NCBI GenBank assembly: GCA_030638385.1
Contig: DAOWES010000280.1
Coordinates: 1 to 12,370 of the forward strand
Reading direction: 5' to 3'
Length of the DNA: 12,370 nt
DNA from: Candidatus Cloacimonadota bacterium
Lineage (GTDB): Bacteria; Cloacimonadota; Cloacimonadia; Cloacimonadales; TCS61
In this document: positions 1 through 6,336 of the stretch, one piece after another
Layout: each line of letters starts with the position of its first letter
Position numbering within the stretch: the stretch's first letter is position 1
Made by a program: the position numbers and the translations under genes
The notes under the pieces: generated by a model
The model's input: only the letters and a program-made list of their open reading frames with translations
Told to the model about the DNA's origin: nothing
Database searches by the model: none

Positions 1-751
1 AGGTTGGGTACTGGGCATTGAATTTCTGAGCATCCAGGGCTAACTGCCGGGAGATTTTTTTGGTGAGAATGGTAACTTTCACATCATGCTTCTTTTTAGC
101 CAGTTGAGTTAGCACTGAATCATCAATATAGTTATCAATGATGATAATGGATTTTTGAGCAGATTTAATTAGGTCAGCCACAAAAACATAAGCGTCAAAA
201 ACTTGTCCATCGTAGAAAATACCTTGTTTGGGCTTAATATCTCTAGCTTCTATTGCATCTAAAATGGCATCAATTTTATTATCTGTTTCTAATTGTTTAA
301 CATCACTCGCAATCTGCTTTTGCTCAATGTTATTAATTCGCTGAAAAAGGTTACCATTTTGAGATATGAATTTACGCATTTCTACAAAGGCATCAATAAT
401 TTGGATGCTAACTTTTATTGCTGTTTCACTACGCAAAACAGCAGAAAGCATTGAAACGCCTTGCTCTGTGAAGACATAAGGTAAATATCGTCTTCCTCCA
501 CGCTTTTCTTTTGAGGTGCCAAATTGGAACCTCAAAGATTTTTCAAATTCATCTAATTCATTTTTGGTTAATTGAAACCTAAATTTTTCAGGAAATCGTT
601 CTTTATTCCTACTGACAGCTCTGTTTAAATTTTTTGTTTCAACACCATACATTTCTGCTAAATCACTATCCAGCATCACTTGAACGCCACGAACAGCAAA
701 AATTCGGCTTTGAATAATATTAGTTCTTACAATTTCAGGTTTGTCGTTCAT
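1..751 (-). CDS. ORF6N-domain protein with PLD-like C-terminal region, partial (C-terminus off the left edge)
   Basis: An open frame of 250 codons runs to the window edge without a stop. The ATG at 751-749 is preceded by AAAGG at a suitable distance. Residues about 8-105 match the ORF6N (KilA-N-like, putative DNA-binding) domain: note VMLDSDLAEMYGVETKNLNR, the basic GGRRYLPYVFTEQGVSMLS stretch and the following helix with DAFVEMRKF. A helical, probably coiled linker follows. From about residue 184 a segment with GIFYDGQVFDAY and SIIIIDNYIDD resembles the start of a phospholipase-D-like fold found at the end of many ORF6N proteins. Such genes are often carried by phages, islands or type I restriction-modification loci, often next to hsdM or hsdS. 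Its exact role is not known to me. It starts 9 nt after the stop of a small open stretch that may be an hsdM remnant. Confidence 0.88.
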   Translation of the reverse strand, partial: MNDKPEIVRTNIIQSRIFAVRGVQVMLDSDLAEMYGVETKNLNRAVSRNKERFPEKFRFQLTKNELDEFEKSLRFQFGTSKEKRGGRRYLPYVFTEQGVSMLSAVLRSETAIKVSIQIIDAFVEMRKFISQNGNLFQRINNIEQKQIASDVKQLETDNKIDAILDAIEARDIKPKQGIFYDGQVFDAYVFVADLIKSAQKSIIIIDNYIDDSVLTQLAKKKHDVKVTILTKKISRQLALDAQKFNAQYPT

Positions 752-760
752 AGATTGCCT

Positions 761-901
761 TTATTTACTCTCTTTTTTTTCAGGTATCTTCACCTTTGCC
801 AGATTTTCTTTAATAAGAGAATTAAGCTCTTCTTCTTCTTTCAGTTGTTCGGCAAATTCCCCTTCATTAACATATCTAACCACTAAATAACATCTATTAA
901 G
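761..901 (-). pseudogene. possible C-terminal remnant of a type I restriction methyltransferase (HsdM-like)
   Basis: Between a TGA at 904-902 and a TAA at 763-761 there is an open stretch of 46 codons. Its end reads EFAEQLKEEEELNSLIKENL and then AKVKIPEKKESK. A charged heptad-like helix of this kind, with paired Leu and a final K-I, resembles the tail of many HsdM subunits. The upstream part of such a gene is absent: the frame closes at 902 and I find no coding continuation up to 1205. The 9-nt spacing to the ORF6N gene is what an operon junction looks like and also fits the usual hsdM-ORF6N neighbourhood. There is no convincing start codon with a Shine-Dalgarno. It could equally be a small unrelated coiled-coil protein or chance. 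Confidence 0.3.
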
Positions 902-904
902 TCA

Positions 905-1205
905 AGCAGATTACTTTTACTACTTTTCAAAGATTATAACGCCCCGTCTTTTAAATACCACAATTTCAATCTCCTATTAAAAGCAACTTTCTTTAAGTTA
1001 AGTAATCTATTAACATAAACAGCCATTTCCCCAATAATTTTTGCTATAATTATAATCAGTTAAAACAAGAATTAGACTTTGCTTGTCAATAGAATTGGCG
1101 GGAAGGATGGTTTTTCATTTTCAAGGTTTCTTTTCCCGAAATATATTTTTTCAAATTCCGAGAAAAGAAACCATTTTCGCACTAATATTTTAAATGTTTA
1201 GCAGA
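905..1205. other. intergenic stretch without a recognisable gene
   Basis: I see no convincing gene here. The minus strand holds a 30-residue open frame (934-1026) lacking a Shine-Dalgarno and any recognised motif. A TTGACA hexamer occurs on the minus strand at 1090-1085, but no good -10 box lies at the right spacing. The right part carries the long hairpin listed separately. Confidence 0.5.
1125..1172 (-). terminator. long hairpin downstream of the barrel gene, possible terminator
   Basis: GGTTTCTTTTC (1125-1135) pairs perfectly with GAAAAGAAACC (1162-1172). The stem extends inward with two mismatches (CG/CG and AAT/ATT). It lies 33 nt past the stop of the gene at 1206-2093, the last gene of the minus-strand cluster. 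No clean T-run follows on the minus strand, so it may be a stabilising or inefficient terminator. Confidence 0.42.
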
Positions 1206-2093
1206 TTAAAATGTACATCCTACTTGCAAATCAAGTTGTGCAGCTACATCGGAATCGATGGTTTTGTTATATTCGATTTTCATAAATGCATCCTTGATCG
1301 GCTTTATATTCAAACCAATGATCAGATTTTGATCAATTTCATTATAAGATAAGCCGGCATAAGGCGTTATATTTTTTAAGAGTGAAAGTGAATATTTTTT
1401 TTCAGAAGAGAATAAACAAAAATATCTTAATTTTTCTTCATCATCTAATTTTGAGATCTGTTGAGAAATTTTTACAAATTCCCACAAAGAGAGATCCGCA
1501 TCAAATTCATAAAGGAAATCAAGATGCTCGGTTTCATTAATTGATTTTGCAATTAGGGTAGCGCCAACTTGTAAATTCTCCTTCTTCATAGATATTCTGG
1601 ATCCGAAATTTGCATTTGAGAATTTCTTATGAACCAGATAATTTTCCCAAAGAAAGCCAGCTTTTTCAAAATCTAATTTCGCCATAAAGGAAGGGTCTAA
1701 ATCGAGATGTTTGAAACTAAAAATTGAAGTTGTCCCGGCACCGCTAAAACCGGCACCTGCTCCACAGCAAGAGCCATTACTTTGCATTGAACTAAACGAA
1801 TAGTTGTTTTTTCCCAAAATGAGATTTGCATTTTCTGAAATCGGGAATTTCACCCAAGCTTTGACAATATCGGCTTTATCCATAAATTCCAAATCCGTGA
1901 AATTTATGGAAAACGCATAATTGGAAAAAGAATTATCGCCCCAACTTAGATTTGCAAAATTAAATATCCAGCCTCGTTCCTGCTCTCCGGAATTATTTTC
2001 ATCACCTGAAATTTTATAACTAAATGAAAATTCGTGAGCCTGAATAATGCTACTTACACATATAATTATTAAAATCAAAATACTTTTCTTCAT
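1206..2093 (-). CDS. secreted beta-barrel-like (probable outer-membrane) protein with a vicinal Cys pair
   Basis: Translation starts at an ATG with AGGAG 5 nt upstream. The 295-residue product has a Sec signal peptide (KK, hydrophobic core I5-I17, likely cleavage after IQA19). The mature part is rich in alternating polar/hydrophobic strands such as FSFSYKISG, YAFSINFTDLEF and LIIGLNIKP. It ends in DLQVGCTF, a C-terminal Phe-type strand as used by outer-membrane barrels, so export to the outer membrane is the likely fate. I do not recognise a named family. A Gly-rich segment at 107-120 holds Cys109-Cys110, with further Cys at 226 and 293. It is the last gene of a cluster with a secreted thioredoxin and CcdA, although a 121-bp gap with a repeat separates it from ccdA. 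A separate promoter is possible. Confidence 0.85.
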   Translation of the reverse strand: MKKSILILIIICVSSIIQAHEFSFSYKISGDENNSGEQERGWIFNFANLSWGDNSFSNYAFSINFTDLEFMDKADIVKAWVKFPISENANLILGKNNYSFSSMQSNGSCCGAGAGFSGAGTTSIFSFKHLDLDPSFMAKLDFEKAGFLWENYLVHKKFSNANFGSRISMKKENLQVGATLIAKSINETEHLDFLYEFDADLSLWEFVKISQQISKLDDEEKLRYFCLFSSEKKYSLSLLKNITPYAGLSYNEIDQNLIIGLNIKPIKDAFMKIEYNKTIDSDVAAQLDLQVGCTF

Positions 2094-2159
2094 TAGTTCT
2101 CCTAATTTAAATCTTTAACGTTTTTCTTTTGTTCTTCCTGCTATTCTCATGTTCCTTCG

Positions 2160-2193
2160 CCCGTTAAGCGGGAGAAGAACAGCCGGATGAGAG
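2160..2193. repeat. interspersed repeat fragment (AGCCGGATGAG type) with small hairpin
   Basis: Positions 2170-2193 match 8899-8922 at 22 of 24 bases in the same orientation; the shared core is ACAGCCGGATGAG. Here it is joined to a small hairpin, CCCG (2160-2163) / CGGG (2169-2172). It lies in the gap between the ccdA-like and barrel genes. It looks like a fragment of a genome-wide intergenic repeat. Confidence 0.6.
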
Positions 2194-2214
2194 AAGACGT
2201 TATTCATAATAAAA

Positions 2215-2919
2215 TTATATAAATACTGATTTATAAAAAATGTAGATCCCACCTAAAACAACCAAAAAACCGCATACTCTTTTCAGATATTTTGTTACTT
2301 TTGATTCATCTACCCAATTCAAATATTTCTGTACTTTCATTGCTGCATTTCCAGCAATGATTATTACTCCACAATGCCCTACCATAAAGGCTAACAACAT
2401 AAAAACTGCTCTGGGGATATCGGAAGCGGAAACGCTAAACACTACGCCCAGAATTGGTGCCATAAACGCAAAAGTACACGGCCCTAATCCGATTCCAAAG
2501 ATCACTCCAATCATGAAGACTTGTTTCATACCTGAAAGATTAAATTTAGATAATTTAAAACTATTCCAATCTAAAGGAATTAAATCCATCAAAAATAAAC
2601 CGACTAAAATAAATATAAGACTAAAAATGATATTTCCCGCAAAGCCAATATCACCTATTATTCTACCGGCTAAAGCTGTTACCAAACCAATTATAGCAAT
2701 CGAAATGGCAATTCCCAAAGAAAAGACTAAAGTTAACTTAAAAGTATATTTAGCACCTGAACTTTTTTGCGAATTTAGCAACCCGATAATAAGCGGAATA
2801 CTGCTTAAATGGCAAGGGCTGAGAACAATGCTCAAAATCCCCCAAACTAAAGAAGCGAAAATTGCCAAAACAAAACTACTGTATAAGGCATTGCTTAGAA
2901 AAATCAGAGTATCTGTCAT
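2215..2919 (-). CDS. CcdA/DsbD-type transmembrane electron transporter
   Basis: The 234-residue protein is very hydrophobic, with about six membrane segments, and fits the DsbD transmembrane-domain/CcdA family. That family carries reducing equivalents from cytoplasmic thioredoxin to extracytoplasmic thiol proteins through a pair of membrane Cys. The pair is visible as SPCHLSSIP (Cys36) and GLGPCTFAFMAP (Cys148), each in the Pro/Gly-rich context of the family; Cys183 and Cys216 are extra. The start ATG follows GGGAGAT, which lies within the last codons of the upstream thioredoxin gene (4-nt gap), so the two are translationally linked. The natural partner is that secreted thioredoxin. Length is usual for CcdA. 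A cytochrome c maturation role is possible but no heme genes are nearby. Confidence 0.9.
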   Translation of the reverse strand: MTDTLIFLSNALYSSFVLAIFASLVWGILSIVLSPCHLSSIPLIIGLLNSQKSSGAKYTFKLTLVFSLGIAISIAIIGLVTALAGRIIGDIGFAGNIIFSLIFILVGLFLMDLIPLDWNSFKLSKFNLSGMKQVFMIGVIFGIGLGPCTFAFMAPILGVVFSVSASDIPRAVFMLLAFMVGHCGVIIIAGNAAMKVQKYLNWVDESKVTKYLKRVCGFLVVLGGIYIFYKSVFI

Positions 2920-2923
2920 AGCA

Positions 2924-3310
2924 TTAATCTCCCGTGGTTTCTGCGGCGGGAGTTACTCCATTTTCCTCAAATAATTTCTGAATATCCTCAAATGGGAAAT
3001 AACCTTTATGCCTAAATATCTCGTTTCCTTCCGCATCAAGAATTATTTGAGTTGGAATTATCCTAACGTCATACTCTTTGGCCTTATTTTTCTCTTTCAT
3101 CACATTTGTAAATATCACCTCTACCGACTGGGGATAATGCTCTTTAATTTGCTCCATAACTTCTTCCATTTGAATACATGGGATACACTTTGTAGAGCCA
3201 AATTCCATAAAAACAAGCTTAGGTTTCACATTAAGTGAATCTGCGACAATCTCCTCTGCTAAACAAATAGCACTTAGGATTAGAAAAATCATAACTACAA
3301 TTTTTTTCAT
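2924..3310 (-). CDS. secreted thioredoxin-fold protein (CIPC active site)
   Basis: The 128-residue product has an N-terminal signal peptide (KK, hydrophobic to about L17, cleavage near CLA18-EE). The thioredoxin fold follows: FMEFGSTKCIPCIQMEEVM carries the redox pair Cys42-Cys45, and RIIPTQIILD carries the cis-proline Pro86. The residue before the signal-peptide Cys is Ile, which does not fit a lipobox, so a soluble or membrane-tethered extracytoplasmic protein is more likely than a lipoprotein. The start ATG has GAGGA 5 nt upstream. It overlaps no neighbour, but its last codons hold the Shine-Dalgarno of the CcdA-like gene, which presumably keeps it reduced. Its client is unknown; the adjacent permease and the Cys-containing barrel protein are candidates. 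Confidence 0.9.
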   Translation of the reverse strand: MKKIVVMIFLILSAICLAEEIVADSLNVKPKLVFMEFGSTKCIPCIQMEEVMEQIKEHYPQSVEVIFTNVMKEKNKAKEYDVRIIPTQIILDAEGNEIFRHKGYFPFEDIQKLFEENGVTPAAETTGD

Positions 3311-3319
3311 AATTTCCTC

Positions 3320-3628
3320 TTAAATTAAATAAGTAAAGATGGCATTATATAGATAGCCAATCGCTATAATACCGATAGCTACGATCACAATGAATATGGC
3401 AATTAGCTTTGGTTTAATCACCTTTCGTAAGATTAACATCTCCGGCAAAGAAAGAGCAGTTACAGCCATCATAAACGCTAAAGCTGTTCCAATACCAACA
3501 CCTTTACCGATCAATGCTTCTGCTATGGGAATGGTTCCGAGAGCATTGGAATAAAGGGGGATTCCCACGAGAACAGAAATTATTACGGCTAATGAACTAT
3601 CCGGCCCGGCGTATTTGGCTAATATTGC
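3320..3628 (-). pseudogene. C-terminal third of the ArsP-family permease, cut off by an in-frame TAA
   Basis: Reading past the TAA at 3631-3629 in the same frame gives 102 more codons that continue the permease without a break: AILAKYAGPDSSLAV, then GIPLYSNALGTIPIAEALIG, ALAFMMAVTALSLPEM and a last hydrophobic helix. This is the conserved C-terminal half-repeat of the family, so no bases are missing or inserted. The first in-frame start-like codon is GTG at 3568, without a Shine-Dalgarno and in the middle of a conserved segment, so independent translation is unlikely. A single G-to-T change (GAA to TAA) would explain the stop, since an acidic residue is expected after HGWAP. The TAA rules out UGA-type selenocysteine recoding. 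Confidence 0.8.
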
Positions 3629-4288
3629 TTACGGTGCCCAGCCATGAATTGCCGCTCCAACTCCAATCCCGATAATTAGGAAAATCCAGATTTTCTTAAC
3701 GATGAATTTTACTTGTTCAAAAGCAAAACTAGCACGTTCAGCATGAGTCATATTTGTTTCCACTTGTTCTTTCATCTGCATTTCGAAAACATACTCTTCT
3801 ACCCAGCGATTCGGCTTTAGCATTCCAATGATTAAACCACCAACAACTCCCACCACAACACCGGTTATCACATACATTATGGCAATCTTCCAGCCAAAAG
3901 AAGCTATTAAAATTACAAAGGCTGCTTCATTTACAATTGGTGAAGTAATGAGAAATGAGAACGTAACCCCCACCGGGATACCGGCTTCTACGAATCCAAT
4001 GAATAATGGCACACTTGAGCATGAACAAAAGGGAGTAACAATACCCAAAAATGAGGCCATTATATTACCCTTTCCTTTTCCAAAATGGGTAAGAATCTTT
4101 TTTGTTCTTTGTGGTTGGAAATAACTACGTAAATAACTGATAATAAAAATCATCGTGGAAAGCAAAATGATGATTTTGATGATATCATAAAAAAAGAAAT
4201 GCACACTTGAACCAAAATGCGTTTGCATTGAAAGTCCAAATAATTTTGTCACTAAAATTTCGATTAATTTGTCTAACCAGTTAAACAT
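3629..4288 (-). CDS. ArsP-family (DUF318-type) permease, N-terminal two thirds before a premature stop
   Basis: The 219-residue frame belongs to the predicted permease family that includes ArsP, a membrane exporter known in Campylobacter jejuni to give resistance to trivalent organoarsenicals. The signature TPFCSCSSVPLFIGFVEAG (about residues 85-103, Cys88 and Cys90) and FSFLITSPIVNEAAFVIL are present, with membrane helices near 34-52, 76-98, 105-130, 134-157 and 196-215 and a cytoplasmic loop with many charges between 158 and 195. The ATG follows AGGTG by 7 nt. It begins 12 nt after the small thioredoxin-like gene, a pairing common in this family. The full gene would span 3320-4288 (323 codons), but a TAA at codon 220 cuts off the last third, so the product here is probably inactive unless the stop is an assembly error. 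The substrate is not proven; organoarsenical or another thiophilic compound is an inference. Confidence 0.85.
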   Translation of the reverse strand: MFNWLDKLIEILVTKLFGLSMQTHFGSSVHFFFYDIIKIIILLSTMIFIISYLRSYFQPQRTKKILTHFGKGKGNIMASFLGIVTPFCSCSSVPLFIGFVEAGIPVGVTFSFLITSPIVNEAAFVILIASFGWKIAIMYVITGVVVGVVGGLIIGMLKPNRWVEEYVFEMQMKEQVETNMTHAERASFAFEQVKFIVKKIWIFLIIGIGVGAAIHGWAP

Positions 4289-4300
4289 AATGACACCTAC

Positions 4301-4531
4301 TTATTTAAGAAGTTTCTTAATCGCTTCAGCTTTGAGTAATTTACCTGTTGAAACAACTTTTTCATCAACTACCAAAGCCGGAGTGCTCATAACTCCATAG
4401 CTAATTATCTCTTTGATTTCATTTACTTTGATAACTTCTGCGTCAATTTCCATCTCTGCAACAGCTTGCTTCACATTATCAAATAATTTCACACACTTGG
4501 TACATCCTGAACCTAAAACTTTAATAACCAT
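4301..4531 (-). CDS. small thioredoxin-like protein (redox-active disulfide protein 2 type)
   Basis: A 76-residue glutaredoxin/thioredoxin-like protein of the Thioredoxin_3 type, without signal peptide. The start reads MVIKVLGSGCTKCVKLFDNV, with the redox pair Cys10-Cys13, and MSTPALVVDEKVVSTGK carries the cis-proline Pro51. Two ATGs are possible, at 4537 and 4531. GAGAGG lies only 2 nt before the first but 8 nt before the second, and family members usually begin two or three residues before VLG, so I chose 4531. It sits 12 nt upstream of the permease and is probably its cytosolic redox or substrate-handling partner. A single CTATTTG/CAAATAG half-site (4545-4551) just upstream matches the half-sites before the ArsR-type gene. 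Confidence 0.88.
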   Translation of the reverse strand: MVIKVLGSGCTKCVKLFDNVKQAVAEMEIDAEVIKVNEIKEIISYGVMSTPALVVDEKVVSTGKLLKAEAIKKLLK

Positions 4532-4537
4532 TTTCAT

Positions 4538-4736
4538 ATCCTCTCTATTTGTTTTTTTATTTTTCCGCTACTTTTCTATAATTAATTTTTCTCAATATTA
4601 ACGAACTCGTAAAAAAGAGAAACTTGTCATTCTAAACTTGTCACCTTGAGTTTGTCACCCTGAGCAATGTCACCCTGAGCGGAGACGAAGGGCGAACGGC
4701 CAAATTGCTTTTTTTTACAAACCCATCAACATTGCT
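4538..4736. other. spacer between the ArsR-type gene and the redox-permease genes
   Basis: The 199-bp spacer holds the TGTCACCCTGAG repeat array listed separately and, on the minus strand, a very AT-rich stretch near 4555-4600. The latter contains TATAGA (4580-4575) as a weak candidate -10 for the downstream genes. No terminator is evident after the ArsR-type gene. The genes downstream could be read through from the regulator or have their own promoter. Confidence 0.4.
4623..4692. repeat. tandem 14-15 bp TGTCACCCTGAG repeats
   Basis: Four imperfect units follow head to tail: CTTGTCATTCTAAA (4623-4636), CTTGTCACCTTGAG (4637-4650), TTTGTCACCCTGAG (4651-4664) and CAATGTCACCCTGAG (4665-4679). 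They are followed by CGGAGACGAAGGG (4680-4692). The last unit plus tail is the form I know as a widespread intergenic repeat in various bacterial genomes. Its presence inside a regulated gene cluster is incidental unless it forms RNA structure. Confidence 0.65.
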
Positions 4737-5024
4737 TTATTTTTCAATCACACTCGTAACACAGCTGAAGAAAGTCATCACACATTTACAAACAAGCTTG
4801 TAATAAACGCAATTTCCTCGTTTTTCACTAGTGATAATTCCGGCAGATTTTAGTTTGGAAAGATGCTTCGAAACAGTCGATATATCATCGCCAATCATTT
4901 TGGTGAGATCTTTTACGCATTCTTCTCTTTCATTAAGCACTTCCACAATAAACATCCTGGTTGGATGCGCCATTGCTTTTAGTACATCTGCCATAATCTC
5001 ATAATTTTCTTTTTTAAATTTCAT
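4737..5024 (-). CDS. ArsR/SmtB-type winged-helix repressor with Cys-rich C-terminus
   Basis: The 95-residue product is a typical ArsR-family regulator: LKAMAHPTRMFIVEVLNERE at the start of the domain, STVSKHLSKLKSAGIITSEK as recognition helix and wing, then a short C-terminal helix. Family members repress their own operon and release DNA on binding metal(loid) or on thiol oxidation. Cys are at 36 (in EECVKDL, the position used by the classical arsenic/metal-site helix), 72, 79, 81 and 88; the CxC plus Cys88 group at the C-terminus is not the standard E. coli ArsR CxC site. A GTG at 5030 extends the frame by two codons, but GAGG lies 5 nt before the ATG at 5024 and overlaps that GTG, so I prefer ATG. 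Inverted repeats directly upstream are the likely operator. It heads the redox-permease cluster. Confidence 0.9.
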   Translation of the reverse strand: MKFKKENYEIMADVLKAMAHPTRMFIVEVLNEREECVKDLTKMIGDDISTVSKHLSKLKSAGIITSEKRGNCVYYKLVCKCVMTFFSCVTSVIEK

Positions 5025-5038
5025 AGTCACCTCGTTGC

Positions 5039-5062
5039 CTATTTGGTCAAATAGCCAAATAG
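5039..5062 (-). promoter_or_regulatory. overlapping-dyad operator of the ArsR-type gene
   Basis: CTATTTG (5039-5045) and CAAATAG (5048-5054) form a perfect 16-bp dyad. A second CAAATAG (5056-5062) makes another dyad, CTATTTGG/CCAAATAG, over 5039-5062. The site ends 10 nt before the Shine-Dalgarno of the repressor gene. A TTGCCA (minus strand, 5068-5063) next to it, followed at 17 nt by CAAATA, is a weak promoter candidate that the operator would cover. ArsR-family operators are AT-rich dyads of this kind; binding itself is inferred. Confidence 0.6.
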
Positions 5063-5196
5063 TGGCAAGTTTTTTTTTGCTCTTAAGATTTTTGGAACCG
5101 AGAATGGACGGGAATTTACGTTAATTTGAAGAAGAACAAATTTAGGTGAAATGTGGGTAATTCGGTATATTTGAAATTAAAAAATCAGTTAAAAAC

Positions 5197-5240
5197 AAAA
5201 GCGAGAATAGTGCCAACTAGTGGTTATTCTCGCTTTTTTT
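5197..5240 (-). terminator. strong bidirectional rho-independent terminator after kdsD
   Basis: AAAAGCGAGAATA (5197-5209) pairs perfectly with TATTCTCGCTTTT (5225-5237), a 13-bp stem with a 15-nt loop. The A-run before and the T-run after it give a U-tract on both strands. It lies about 40 nt past the kdsD stop on the minus strand and so insulates the ArsR-type promoter region from thrS-kdsD transcription. Confidence 0.85.
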
Positions 5241-5279
5241 AATATTAAGATTTCACAATCAAGATGATTGTGTTCCTTC

Positions 5280-6245
5280 TCACCCGACAACACCGGCATT
5301 AATCAGATGATGCATATGTAACATTCCCACCGCGTTGCCTTTTTCATCCACGACCGGGAGCATGGTTATTTTCAAATCTTCCATCAAATTTAAGGCATCA
5401 ATCGCCAATGTTTCACCAGACACAGCAGACGGGTTTGGATGCATAGCATCTGTGGCAAGTTTACCCAAAGCGTTTAGATCTTTGGAAAGTAAGCGCCGCA
5501 AATCACCATCGGTAATAATGCCAATTAGCTTACCTTTTTCATCAATAATATTAGCGCATCCCAAGCCTTTAGAAGTCATTTCCAATATAACGTCGCTCAT
5601 ATTATCTTTTGCAGAGCAGAGGGGATTTCTGTTACCTGTATGCATTAGATCTTTCACTTTCAAGAGTAATCTTTTACCAATGGTTCCACCCGGATGATAT
5701 CTGGCAAAATCTTCTTCGCAAAAGTCACGTTTTTTAAGCAATGCTACAGCGATAGCATCACCAATAGCCAGCGCGACAGTTGTACTGGCAGTAGGAACCA
5801 ATCCGAAAGGCTCATAGCTTTTGGGAACACTACAATCGATAACAACATCAGCCGCTTCGCCAAGCTTAGAATCTTTATTGCCGGTAAGAGCAATTATGGG
5901 GATTTTATTAAATTTGATAAATGGAATAATTGAGAGCAGCTCACCTGTATTCCCACTATTTGAGATAGCGATGACAACATCATCTTTGCTGATAATTCCA
6001 AGATCGCCGTGAATTCCTTCGGCAGCATGTAAGAAAATAGACGTGGAACCTGTACTGGCTAAAGTGGCAGAAATTTTCCGACCAATCAAGCCGGTCTTCC
6101 CCATCCCCGTAACCACAATTTTCCCTTTGCATTCGAGTAAAACATTAATTGCTATTTCAATTTCACCATCAATATTTTCGGCAGCTCGAGTTATTGCTTT
6201 CGCTTCCAATTCGAGTTCTTTTTTCACAAATTCTATAATATTCAT
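5280..6245 (-). CDS. kdsD: arabinose-5-phosphate isomerase (KdsD/KpsF family)
   Basis: The 321-residue protein has the KdsD/KpsF/GutQ layout: an N-terminal SIS sugar-phosphate isomerase domain (about 30-175) and two CBS domains (about 200-255 and 265-320). It converts ribulose 5-phosphate to arabinose 5-phosphate, the first step to Kdo of lipopolysaccharide, in the cytosol. Visible motifs are TGMGKTGLIGRK (Lys50), AAEGIHGDLG, SNSGNTGE (Glu102), PTASTT and FARYHPGGTIGKRLL (His184). These agree with E. coli KdsD Lys59, Glu111 and His193 at a constant offset; the position of E. coli Glu152 appears to be Ser143, with Glu145 nearby. The ATG has GGAG 5 nt upstream. It lies 91 nt after thrS on the same strand. 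Paralogues used for capsule (KpsF) cannot be excluded. Confidence 0.92.
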   Translation of the reverse strand: MNIIEFVKKELELEAKAITRAAENIDGEIEIAINVLLECKGKIVVTGMGKTGLIGRKISATLASTGSTSIFLHAAEGIHGDLGIISKDDVVIAISNSGNTGELLSIIPFIKFNKIPIIALTGNKDSKLGEAADVVIDCSVPKSYEPFGLVPTASTTVALAIGDAIAVALLKKRDFCEEDFARYHPGGTIGKRLLLKVKDLMHTGNRNPLCSAKDNMSDVILEMTSKGLGCANIIDEKGKLIGIITDGDLRRLLSKDLNALGKLATDAMHPNPSAVSGETLAIDALNLMEDLKITMLPVVDEKGNAVGMLHMHHLINAGVVG

Positions 6246-6276
6246 TTTAGCTCCAAATAAAAAAATCTTTCTTCAT

Positions 6277-6314
6277 AAACTGAAAGCGACAAAATTAATT
6301 GTCACTTTCAATTT
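6277..6314 (-). terminator. hairpin between thrS and kdsD, weak terminator or processing site
   Basis: On the minus strand the RNA can form a stem of about 15 bp with two G-U pairs and a 6-nt loop (arms around GAAAGTGACAA and TTGTCGCTTTC). There is no T-run directly after it; a run of seven T follows about 15 nt later. It may reduce read-through from thrS into kdsD. Confidence 0.4.
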
Positions 6315-6336
6315 TCTATCTATTATTCAAAAAGAT

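Noticed and set aside
680..886. 68-codon plus-strand open frame rich in Phe
   Set aside because: It is antisense to the ORF6N start and the upstream coding-like stretch and has low-complexity content.
934..1026. 30-residue minus-strand open frame
   Set aside because: It has no Shine-Dalgarno at a proper distance, no recognised motif and a length expected by chance in AT-rich DNA.
2357..2974. 205-codon plus-strand open frame
   Set aside because: It lies opposite the CcdA-like gene and the end of the thioredoxin gene; its composition is a reverse reading of membrane helices and there is no family motif.
3629..3631. Selenocysteine or other recoding at the permease stop
   Set aside because: The codon is TAA, not TGA, and no recoding hairpin is evident; a point mutation or error is simpler.
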